A DNA stretch of 64,000 bases from NCBI GenBank assembly GCA_011390465.1, contig JAABSH010000001.1, positions 1 to 64,000 on the forward strand. The letters run 5' to 3'. The DNA comes from Desulfobacteraceae bacterium. GTDB lineage: Bacteria; Desulfobacterota; Desulfobacteria; Desulfobacterales; Desulfosalsimonadaceae. This document shows, in pieces, positions 26,680 to 36,070 of this stretch. The notes below the pieces were generated by a model, which saw only the letters and a program-made list of their open reading frames with translations, was not told the origin of the DNA and searched no databases. How positions within the stretch are numbered: the first letter of the stretch is position 1; each line of letters starts with the position of its first letter. Made by a program: the position numbers and the translations under genes.

Positions 26680-29109
26680 TTAATTGCAAAAGCCAGTGTC
26701 AAATCTGCTGTAGCCGCTTGCCCCCCAGGAATTCCGGGCTTTTACCCAGTAATAATAGGTGTTGCCGCAGGATCCTTTGGTATCTTCAAAGGCTGTTCCC
26801 GTGACATAACCAATACGAATCGGATTGCCGCCCTCGGACACCAGCTTTGTCGCCTGCCAGATTTCATACCCTGCAATACCACCGGATAGTGATGCTTCCC
26901 AACTGACAGACACCTTTCCGGAAACCGTGCCATCTGTTGCGACAACATCAGTCGGCGCCGCCGGTGGCACAGACGGGGTGCCCACATAGCCGGTGGCAAA
27001 CTTGCTGAACCTGCTGATGCCCCAGGAATTCCGGGCTTTGACCCAATAATAATAGAGAGTGCCTTCCTGTACGTTTGAATCCTCATAAAAAGTTTCCGAC
27101 ACCGTGGCAATTTTATCCAGATTAAAATCCAGATATGCCGGTATCGTTGCCCGGTAAATTTCATACACCAGGGTTCCGGACGATTCAGCCCAGGCAATGG
27201 TCACTCCATTGCCTTCCCCTTCAGATGCCTCTACATTATTTGGAACGGGAGGCTTGGTGCCGAAATCTCCTCTGTAACCGGTGGTAAACATGCTGAATTT
27301 GCTGACGCCATCCGCATTTCTGGCTTTTACCCAGTAATAATAGCGGGTACCAGCCTGGGCATTCGTATCACTATAAGACAAACCTGTTATGGATGCCGCA
27401 ATCTGCTTTGGGGTCGCACCGGTCCAGGCGGGCATTTCAGAACGAAAAATCATATAAGAATCCGCACCAGTGGATACATTCCAGCTCACTTCTATACCAT
27501 CGGCAGATGCATTTGCCGTTACGCCTGTGGGAGCAGTGGGCGGGTCCTCCTGGGCAGATCCAGAATCATTGACTGTAACGGTAACCGTTGCCGTATCTGT
27601 AGCACCGTCATCATCCGTTACGGTTAAAGCAAATGTCAGCATTGTCGCATCGCTGACCTCCGGCGCTTTAAAGGTGGGTTTCACCGCAGACGCGTTGAAT
27701 GTTACATCCGGTCCGGCGGTCTGGGTCCACTGGCGATTCACAATATTACCATCAGTATCTGTGGAACCGGAACTGTCAAGAAATACCGTGGCGCCTTCGG
27801 TCACGTTCTGATTATCTCCCGCATCCGCCCGGGGGGAATCGTTGGTTCCTGGTATGACCGTAATTTTTACATAATCCGTATCTGATTCACTGCCATTATC
27901 AGTCACAGTCAACGTATAAATAACCCATCCTTCTTTGCTGGGGGCGGTAAAAGAAGGTGTCACACCACTTAACGTTGCTGGAAACGTCCCGACACCGCCG
28001 GAAGCATTCCATTGATAAGAAACCATTGAACCTTCAGGATCTGTTGACCCGGATCCATCCAGAGTTACTTTCTGGCCAAAGGTAACCGTCTGATCTAAGC
28101 CGGCATCCGCGTTTGGTTTGGCATTATTCCATGATACACTGACTGTTACACTGTCCGTGTCCTTGTCGCCTTGATTGTCCGTAACTGTCAGATGGAAAAC
28201 CAGCCTGTCATTCCCCCCGTTTAAATCCGGCGCCTGAAACGTGGGTTGTGCTGTCTTGTGGTTTGAAAGGGAAACGGTGGCCCCCTCAACCTGGTCCCAT
28301 AAAAAGCTAACCGCCCCCCCGTCCGGATCAGAACCCTGACCACGAAGGGTTACAATGGAATTTTCATTCACATTCTGATCATCCCCGGCATAGGCCATGG
28401 GTGCCAGGCTGGTGCATCCGGCGCTGTCCTGGCCTGAGGCAAAGACATCGTAGCCCTGCGCCATCCAGTCATCCAGGCCATCGTTCATATAAGACACCAA
28501 ATTAAATCCCTGTCCGGCCAGATAAGTGGCAGCAGACAGGCTTTTGGTCCCTGTCTGATCATAAATCAGAATATCATGGTTTTTAAAGTTGTTTAAATTC
28601 GTGGTGCTGGTGGAAAAATTATTCGCCCCGCTGTTCCAGACGTAATTCTTGGCACACAGCATGTGACTCTGGGCATAGTCAGATGCACTGCTTACATCCA
28701 GAACCAATAGGTTCTGACTGCCATCAATCAAATTTTTTGCTTCATGAAGGCTGACCAGGTCTGTTTTTACCTTAAAATAAGCCGTCACGGTTTTACTGGT
28801 ATTCATTGTTAAAGTGGCGGGGTTGGCGCTTCCCCCCAGATCACCACCCCACCGGTCGAATTTATACTGTCCCAACGGAACGGCCTGCATTGTCAATCTG
28901 GTGCCGCTGGAATACCCGCATGAACCTGTATATACCGTTCCATTTACTTTTACATTTCCTGTTCCCGCTGGACTGACAATCACGGTCAGATTAGAAGACC
29001 CTCACCCGGCGGCATCATTGGCTATGACGGTATGAAATGCCATTATGGCAAGTAACGACATAAAAAAAATCATACTCTGGGACCGGCAGTTCCATTTTTT
29101 TACCATCAT
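26680..29109 (-). CDS. Exported multidomain rhodanese-like/PKD/FN3 protein, interrupted by in-frame TGA
   Basis: From ATG at 29109, with AAGGAG 6 nt upstream, a signal peptide (residues 1-30, ending TVIA) is followed at codon 36 by TGA (29002-29004); the same frame then runs uninterrupted to 26680, 809 residues if read through. The remainder has an InlB-like bacterial repeat (about 40-115), a rhodanese-like domain (about 120-230), three PKD domains (230-510) and three fibronectin type III domains (515-805). The rhodanese active-site Cys is absent; ILIYDQTGTKS stands where a Cys-containing loop is expected. FN3 units share a repeated YYYWVKARN motif. It may be a nonsense mutant, a selenoprotein or a restart from GTG 28983 without signal peptide. 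The domain calls are firm; expression is not. Confidence 0.75.
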
Positions 29110-29454
29110 TTTACTCCTTAGATAAAAATACTTCAAAATTCATTAAAATTTAAAGCCCTGTAAATCAAAACGCAGGCAATCATAAAAAAACACCACTTGC
29201 TTGTCAAACAGTAAAACCAATGCAAAACACTGCCAATGCAAAACACTATAGATAAAAATTAAAATAGCGCTTTGCAAAAGCCCTTGATAAACAAATTGAT
29301 AAACAAATTGATAAACGAGACAGATCGTATCTATCACATTGTGACAGACAAAGAAACAATAAAATAAAAAAGAAAAACAGTCTATGGCAAAATTTATAAA
29401 CACTGTTTTATGAAAATTTCATTGTTATGACTTGAAAAATAATGTTTACATATA
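29110..29454. other. AT-rich intergenic region with short direct repeats
   Basis: Three copies of TTGATAAACAAA (29284-29319, the last ending CGAG) and two copies of CCAATGCAAAACACT (29217-29231, 29233-29247) lie between the divergent exported-protein and metF genes. The minus-strand open frame here is largely these repeats and AT-rich sequence, so I do not call a gene. Confidence 0.6.
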
Positions 29455-29483
29455 TTGACAGCGTTTTTTGTTTTTTGTAGAAT
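29455..29483 (+). promoter_or_regulatory. Sigma-70-type promoter of the metF-hdrA-mvhD operon
   Basis: TTGACA (29455-29460), a 17-nt spacer, then TAGAAT (29478-29483) give a near-consensus promoter about 88 nt upstream of the first metF gene. It is the best promoter match in the window and implies strong basal transcription of the cluster. Confidence 0.7.
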
Positions 29484-29570
29484 CAAAACCACTTTATCAT
29501 GCGTGGTGTGCTGACAGATCTTCCATCATACCCATTAACGATCGTAAAAGCCTGATTTCCGGAGGATAAA

Positions 29571-30440
29571 ATGGATCTGAAACATAAACTGGAGGCTGGT
29601 GAATTTTCCATTCTTGCTGAAATCGACCCCCCCAAAGGCACAGCCGCCGGTCCCATGATTGACAGCGCTGCAAAGGTAAAAGAAGAGATCGCCGCCTTTG
29701 TGGTCCCTGAAATGAGCAACGCGGTCATGCGCATGAGCGCCCTGGGGGCGGCCATGCTGCTCCAGAAAAGACGCATGGAAACCATCATGCAGGTCTGCTG
29801 CCGGGACCGGAACCGGATCGCGCTTCAGGCGGATCTTCTGGCAGCATCTGCCTGCGGCATCAAAAATATCATGGCCGTCACCGGCGAAGATCCGAGCTTT
29901 GGGGATCACCACCAGGCTTCAGCAGTTTACGACATTGATATTGACACCCTTCTCACCGCCATCCAGGGCCTTAAAAACGGCAAAGACATGGCCGGTATTG
30001 AACTTGCCGGGGCCCCGGAATTTCTGGTGGGCGCCACTGTAAACAGCGGTCTTGCCGGCGCTGATCTGGACCGGGAAATTGACGCCATGAATCGCAAAAT
30101 AGATGCCGGGGCTCGGTTTTTCATTACGCCCCCCCTGTTTGACGTATCCGCCATTGAACCCTTTATGAACAAAATCCCCACGGACGGCATTTATATCCTT
30201 CCCACCGTGGTGCTGCTAAAATCCCTGGGCATGGCCCGGTATATGGCAAGAAACATGAAAAATGTGTATATCCCCGACGAACGGGTCCAACAAATACAGA
30301 AGGCACCGGATAAAGTGCGGGAATGCATCCGGATTGCCAAAGATACGGTATCATCGATTAAAGATAACGGATTTCCCGGAACTGTAATTTCCACCATCGG
30401 ATGGGAAGACAAGCTCTATGATATCATTCACGGGGTTTAA
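29571..30440 (+). CDS. metF: Methylenetetrahydrofolate reductase family protein (first copy)
   Basis: MetF reduces methylene-THF to methyl-THF in the methyl branch of the Wood-Ljungdahl pathway and in methionine synthesis. This 289-residue TIM-barrel protein has AEIDPPKG near the N-terminus in place of the family's EXXPP motif, CCRDRNRIALQADLLAA near 77-93 and MAVTGEDPSFGDH near 103-115. It starts the operon, with GGAGG upstream, and the hdrA gene follows by 16 nt. A second, diverged metF lies at 36.1 kb in the same operon, so the two are probably specialised. Whether this copy is the catalytic one cannot be judged. Confidence 0.87.
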   Translation: MDLKHKLEAGEFSILAEIDPPKGTAAGPMIDSAAKVKEEIAAFVVPEMSNAVMRMSALGAAMLLQKRRMETIMQVCCRDRNRIALQADLLAASACGIKNIMAVTGEDPSFGDHHQASAVYDIDIDTLLTAIQGLKNGKDMAGIELAGAPEFLVGATVNSGLAGADLDREIDAMNRKIDAGARFFITPPLFDVSAIEPFMNKIPTDGIYILPTVVLLKSLGMARYMARNMKNVYIPDERVQQIQKAPDKVRECIRIAKDTVSSIKDNGFPGTVISTIGWEDKLYDIIHGV

Positions 30441-30456
30441 ATTTTAGGAGAATGGC

Positions 30457-33400
30457 ATGAATCTGAAGTCCGCATCCCCTCACAGCGAACCTGAAAAAAA
30501 GACGGTCGGGGCCGCCATGGTGGTCGGGGCCGGTATCGCCGGCATGCAGTCCGCCATTGATCTGGCCAATTCCGGCTATTATGTTTATCTTCTGGAAAAA
30601 TCCACCGCCATCGGCGGTCTCATGGCCCAGCTGGACAAAACCTTTCCCACCAATGACTGTACCATGTGAGTCATCTCCCCCAAACTGGTCGAGGTCGGCC
30701 GGCATCTGAACATTGAGCTTAAAACCGGAACGGAAATTCTGGCGCTCGAAGGAGCACCCGGCAATTTCAAGGCAAAAATCCGCCAGGAAGCCCGGTATGT
30801 GGATCTTGCCAAATGCACCAGCTGCGGCGAATGCGCCAAAGTCTGCCCCATCCAAGTTCCGGACGAACAGGACAGAGGCCTTTCCAATCGCAAGGCCATT
30901 TTCAAAAAATACCCCCAGGCCATCCCCGGGGCCTATGCCATCAGCAAACGCGGCACCGCTCCCTGCAAAGCCACCTGTCCGGCCCATGTCAGCATCCAGG
31001 GGTATATTGCCCTCATCAATGAAGGCAAATATTTTGAAGCCCTCAAACTGTTCAAGCAGGATCATCCGTTTCCGGGAATCTGCGGCCGGGTTTGCCACCA
31101 TCCCTGTGAAGGGGTCTGCACCCGGGGCGATTATGACGAATCCCTGGCCATCCGCGAACTGCACCGGTTCCTGGCGGACTGGGAGCAAAATCAGGCATCC
31201 CCCTATGTACCGGCAGTTTCTGAAACCCGATCCGAAAAAGTGGCGGTGGTCGGGGCCGGGCCGGCCGGCCTTGCGGCGGCCTATTTCCTCACACTTCGGG
31301 GATACCAGGTGACCATTTTTGAAAAACTGCCCGTGGCCGGCGGCATGATGGCCGTGGGCATTCCCGAATACCGCCTGCCGAGAAATATTCTGGCCGCGGA
31401 AATCGAAACCATCCAAAAAATGGGCGTTGTCATCAAAACCAACACCACCTTTGGCAAGGACATCACCCTGGAAAGCCTCAAGACGGATGGATTTTCCGCG
31501 GTCTTCATGGCCATCGGCCTCCACGGGGGCCGGCGCCTGGGTGTTGAAAACGAAGACGCAGACGGCGTGCTTCAGGGCGTTGACTTTCTGCGGGATGTGG
31601 CCATGGGCAGGGAAGTCGCCATTGGCAAAGAGGTGCTGGTAATCGGCGGCGGCAACGTGGCCATTGATGTTGCCCTGTGCGCCCGGCGAAAAGGCGCGGA
31701 AAATGTCACCCTGGTCTGCCTGGAATCCCGGGACGAAATGCCGGCATGGGAACATGAAATCCAGGAAGCCCTGGAAGGAGAAGTAAAAATTGTCAACAGT
31801 TTTGGGCCAAAAGATTTTTTTATTGATAAAAGCAACCGGGTATCCGGCATTGAGTTTAAAACCTGCACCGCGGTATTTGACGAAAACGGAAAATTCAACC
31901 CCCAGTTTGATGAAGCTGCGTGCGAGGCGTTTTTCGGGGACACCATTATTATCGCTATTGGTCAGTCCACCAATACGGACTATCTTGCGGATCAGAATAT
32001 CGCCCTTTCCCGGGTGGGAGGACTCACCGCAGATCCCGTGACCCTACAGACCCCCACCCCCTGGGTATTTGCCGGCGGTGATGCCTTTTACGGCCCCAAA
32101 TCCGTGGTGGACGCGGTGGCCTGCGGCAAGGAAGCCGCAGAAAGCATTCACCGGTTCATCAACAATCTGGATCTCGCCGAAGGCCGCAAAAAAACCTGGG
32201 AATATGAAAAACCCGACATCAAAAACGAGCCCCTGAAACCCCGGACACCGATCCGGTGCCTGGATCCAAAAGCCCGGGAATGCAACTTTCTGGAAGTGTC
32301 CTTTGGGTACGATGAAACCGAAGCCAAAAATGAAGCCGGGCGGTGCCTGAAATGCGGCATCTGCTCCGAATGTTATCAATGCCTGGATGCCTGCATGGCC
32401 GAGGCCATTGATCACAACCAGCAGGCAGTGGAAGAAACCGTTGAGGTCGGGTCTGTTATTCTGTGTCCGGGCAATGACGTTTTCGATCCATCCGTGCTGG
32501 ATGATATTTATCATTATACCACCCATCCCAATGTGCTGACCAGCCTGGAATTTGAACGCATCCTGTCTGCTTCCGGCCCCACCATGGGGCATCTGGTGCG
32601 GCTGTCCGATGAAAAAGAACCGCAAAAAATCGCCTGGCTCCAGTGCATCGGTTCCCGGGACACCAATCGCTGCGGCAACGATTACTGCTCATCGGTCTGC
32701 TGCATGTATGCCATCAAAGAGGCCATTATCGCCAAGGAGCATTCCAAACACGATCTTGACACCGCCATCTTTAACATGGACATCCGTTCTTTTGGCAAAG
32801 ACTATGAAAAATACTATCTCCGGGCCAAAGAGGACGGCGGGGTGCGGTTTATCAAAGCCCGCATCCATACCATTGATCCCATACCGGAAACCGACAACCT
32901 GCTGCTCCGGTACGCGGATGAAGCCGGCACGCTCCATGATGAGGAATTCGACATGGTGGTGCTTTCCGTGGGGCTCCAGGTGTCTGAATCCGCCATTCGC
33001 ACCGCCAATCTGCTAAACATCGAGCTTAACAAAAATAATTTTGCCGTGACCGGGCCGTTTAATCCCACGGAAACCAGCCGGCCCGGGGTTTTTGCCTGCG
33101 GCATTTTCCAGGGACCCAAAGATATTCCTTCCTCGGTCACCGAAGCCAGCGCCGCAGCCTGCGCCGCCGGCCGGTATATGGCAAAGGCCCGGGGCACCCG
33201 CATCAAGCAGGTGGACATCCCGGATGAAATTGATGTGAGCGGTCCCCCGCGCATCGGTGTGTTTGTCTGTGACTGCGGCATCAACATTGCCGGTGTGGTG
33301 GATGTGCCTGATGTCACGGAATACGCCCGAACCCTGCCCAATGTCGTGTATTCCGGCGAGAATCTCTTTACGTGCAGTCAGGACGCCCAGGACCAGATGA

Positions 33401-34917
33401 AGGAAATCATCAAAGAACACCGGCTCAACCGCATTGTGGTCTCTTCCTGTACCCCCCTGACCCATGAACCCATTTTCATGGACACCCTGGAAAAATGCGG
33501 ATTGAACAAATATTTGTTTGAAATGGCCAATATCCGGAACCAGGATTCCTGGGTCCATGCAAACAATCCGGCAAAAGCCACTAAAAAAGCCAAAGACCTG
33601 GTCCGGATGTCCGTGGCCCGGGCCGGGTCTCTCAAACCACTGCATGAGCGCAGGATTCCGGTTACCTACCGGGCCCTTATCGTGGGGGGCGGCGTTGCCG
33701 GGATGAATGCAGCGTTAGGTATTGCAGACCAGGGATTTGAGGTGGTGCTGGTGGAAAAAGAAGCGGATCTGGGCGGGCTTTCCAGACGGCTTACCCGCAC
33801 CATTGAAGGCGCGGACATTCCGGAATATCTTTCCCGTCTCGTTGAAAAGGTTAAACATCATCCCGGGATCCAGGTCCTCACCCAGTCTCTGATTGTGGAT
33901 TTTTCAGGTTTTAAAGGCAACTTTAAAACAGAAGTCCTGGTCGGACCGGGCATGTATGAACGTAAAATTGATTCCGGCGTGGTTATTCTGGCCACCGGCG
34001 GCAAGGAATACACGCCCAAAGAATTTCTCTACGGCCAGCATCCCGGCGTCATGACCCAGATCGAGCTGGCCGGCCGCCTTGAAGAAGACGGGGCCACAAC
34101 GGGTCTCGACCAGGTGGTCATGATCCAGTGCGTGGGATCCCGGAACAAAGAAAACCCCAATTGTTCCCGCGTCTGCTGCCAGGCTGCCATTAAAAATGCC
34201 ATCCATATCAAAGCGCTGAACCCGGATACCCAGGTATTTATTCTTTACCGTGATATCCGCACCTACGGGCTCATGGAAAAATATTACACCAGGGCCAGGG
34301 AGCTGGGGGTGTTCTTCTTCCGGTTCAAAGAAGCCGATCCGCCGGAAGTCACCCAATCGGGGGACGTGCTCACCGTCACCTTCACCGACCCTATCCTGGA
34401 CCGGAAACTCTCCGTGGACACGGACATTCTGGCCCTGAGCGCCGGCGTCCAGGCCGAGGACACCGAGGAACTGGCTTCTATCATGAAGCTGGGCCGGAAT
34501 GCGGAAAATTATTTTATTGAGGCCCATGTCAAGCTCCGACCCGTGGAAATGGCCACTGAGGGCATTTTTGTCTGCGGCACGGCCCACAGTCCCAAGCTGA
34601 TCAGTGAAACCATTGCCCAGGCCCAGGCTGCGGCATCCCGGGCCATCACCTTCCTGAGCCAGCCGTTTCTGACCCTCTCAGCGGTTACGGCCCGGGTGAA
34701 TTCGGAACTCTGCGCGTCCTGTCTGATCTGCGTCCGAACCTGCCCCTATAATGTGCCCCGAATCAACGAGGAAGGCGTCAGTTATATCGACGACGCCCTG
34801 TGTCAGGGCTGCGGGGCCTGCGTTGCCGAATGCCCGGCCAAGGCCATTGAACTGAACTGGTATGAAGACAACCAATTATTAAGCAAGGTGGATGCCTTAC
34901 TGGAAGGAGTGTTATGA
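30457..34917 (+). CDS. hdrA: Giant HdrA-type flavoprotein with GltD-like insert, selenoprotein (UGA at 30667)
   Basis: Read through the TGA at 30667-30669 this is one 1486-residue protein with Sec71 in NDCTM-U-VISPK, where HdrA proteins have a conserved Cys. Order: N-terminal FAD-binding GAGIAG (24-29), Sec motif, [4Fe-4S] Cys120/123/126/130, a GltD/NfnB-like insert with its own GAGPAG (about 266) and GGGNVA (about 398) sites for FAD and NAD(P)H, a CxxCxxC cluster near 630, then a second HdrA-like module (GVFVCDCG near 934, GGGVAG near 1074) and two C-terminal [4Fe-4S] sites (about 1419 and 1449). HdrA is the flavin-bifurcating subunit of heterodisulfide reductases. The insert suggests NAD(P)H as a donor or acceptor. 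The stop overlaps the mvhD start (ATGA). No hdrB or hdrC follows. Confidence 0.9.
30685..30702 (+). promoter_or_regulatory. Bacterial SECIS-like hairpin in hdrA
   Basis: CTGGTC (30685-30690) pairs with GGCCGG (30697-30702), with two G-U pairs, around the loop GAGGTC. The loop begins 22 nt after the UGA and its first base is G. It is inside the coding frame, as in known bacterial selenoprotein mRNAs. Confidence 0.65.
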
Positions 34918-35345
34918 GCCAGGAGTTTGATCCCGTTATCTTAGCGTTCTGCTGCAATTACTGAGGGTATCCGTCTGCGGACCTGGCAGGTTCGATGCGA
35001 TTTACCTATCCCACCAGCATTAAAATTGTCCGTGTGCCCTGCGCCGGCAAGGTAGATGTCATTCACATTCTCCGGGCATTTGAAAAAGGGGCGGACGGCG
35101 TGTGCGTTATCGGGTGCCTGGAAGGCGACTGCCATTTTAAATCCGGGAATTTCCGGGCCCGAAAGCGGGTGGAACAGGTGCAGAAAATTCTCGATGCCGT
35201 GGGCATCGGCGGAGACCGTGCCCAAATGTTCAATCTTTCCGCCGGTGATGCGCCGCTGTTTGCCAAATACGCCAATGAAATGCATGAAAAAATAATGGCC
35301 CTGGGCCCGAGTCCCTTTAAACTCAAAAAAAACAAAGCGGCGTAA
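34914..35345 (+). CDS. mvhD: MvhD/HdrA-associated electron-transfer subunit, selenoprotein (UGA at 34962)
   Basis: MvhD is a small [2Fe-2S] protein that passes electrons from a hydrogenase, formate dehydrogenase or other donor to HdrA. The true start is ATG 34914, overlapping the hdrA stop. Translation then meets TGA at 34962-34964 in FCCNY-U-GYPSADLAGS, where the family has FCCNWC. With Sec17 read through the protein has 143 residues, normal for MvhD. Other ligand-like cysteines are Cys13, Cys14, the VPCAGKVD cysteine and GCLEGDC. Starting at the internal ATG (34995) would lose the N-terminal ligands. A GGC-loop hairpin follows the UGA. Confidence 0.9.
34978..34994 (+). promoter_or_regulatory. 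Bacterial SECIS-like hairpin in mvhD
   Basis: CGGACCT (34978-34984) pairs with AGGTTCG (34988-34994), including one G-U, around the loop GGC. The loop begins 21 nt after the UGA. The stem length and loop are the same as in the HdrD-like gene at 16989, which strengthens both calls. Confidence 0.75.
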
Positions 35346-35401
35346 CACCGCCGGTGAACCTGAATTAAAAAAAACCGCTACTATAAGGAAAGGGCGAATC
35401 C

Positions 35402-36070
35402 ATGATTGTTGCAGAAAAAAAGCCGGTGGAGGAGATTATTGGCTATGTCAAAGACTGTCAGAAAATTCTCATCTTGGGCTGCAATGAATGCGTTACGGTT
35501 TGCGAAGCCGGCGGCAAAAAGGAAGTCGGTGTGCTTGCATCCACCCTCCGGATGTATTTTCTGAACCAGGGCAAAGACGTCAAAATTGACGAAATTACCC
35601 TGGAGCGGCAGTGTGACCATGAATACCTGGAAGAAATTCGGGATGTGGCGGATGAATACGACGGCATTGTTTCCCTTGCCTGCGGGGTGGGGGTCCAGTT
35701 TATGGCGGAAAAATACCATTCCGTCCCCATCTACCCGGGGGTAAACACCTGCTTTCTGGGGGCCACGGAGCAACGCGGCCTGTGGACCGAACGCTGCCAG
35801 GCCTGCGGCAACTGCATGCTGGCCCTTACCGGCGGCATCTGCCCGGTGTCCCGGTGCGCCAAACGCCTGCTGAACGGACCCTGCGGCGGGTCATCCAATG
35901 GAAAATGCGAAATCAGCAAAGACATCGACTGCGCGTGGCAGCTGATCATCGACCGGCTCAAAGCCCTGGGCCGGCTTGAAGATTATGAAAAAATCTGCGA
36001 CATCAAGGACTGGTCAACCGATCGCGCCGGGGGGCCCAGAAAAGTGGTCAGGGAGGATGTTCAAATATGA
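35402..36070 (+). CDS. metV: MetV-type methylenetetrahydrofolate reductase C-terminal domain protein
   Basis: This 222-residue zinc/iron-sulfur protein is the MetV partner of MetF in acetogens and sulfate reducers (MTHFR C-terminal domain family). The GCNECVTVCEAGG motif is near residues 24-36, and a Cys-rich segment CQACGNCML...GGICPVSRCAKRLLNGPCGG near 138-170 supplies ligands. It probably links the flavin of MetF to HdrA/MvhD. Its stop overlaps the start of the second metF (ATGA), a sign of tight coupling. An AAGGAAAGGG sequence precedes the ATG. Confidence 0.87.
   Translation: MIVAEKKPVEEIIGYVKDCQKILILGCNECVTVCEAGGKKEVGVLASTLRMYFLNQGKDVKIDEITLERQCDHEYLEEIRDVADEYDGIVSLACGVGVQFMAEKYHSVPIYPGVNTCFLGATEQRGLWTERCQACGNCMLALTGGICPVSRCAKRLLNGPCGGSSNGKCEISKDIDCAWQLIIDRLKALGRLEDYEKICDIKDWSTDRAGGPRKVVREDVQI

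Noticed and set aside
29143-29403. 86-codon minus-strand frame in the gap before metF
   Set aside because: It is mainly the TTGATAAACAAA repeats (VYQFVYQFVYQ) and AT-rich sequence, with no family similarity.
30424-31755. Long minus-strand frame of 443 codons opposite hdrA
   Set aside because: It lies wholly opposite the hdrA and metF frames and has a Gly/His/Phe-rich composition typical of the complement of GC-biased genes. The same applies to long antisense frames at 1833-2636, 22047-22730, 37724-38548, 44767-45720, 53197-54126 and 58722-59687.
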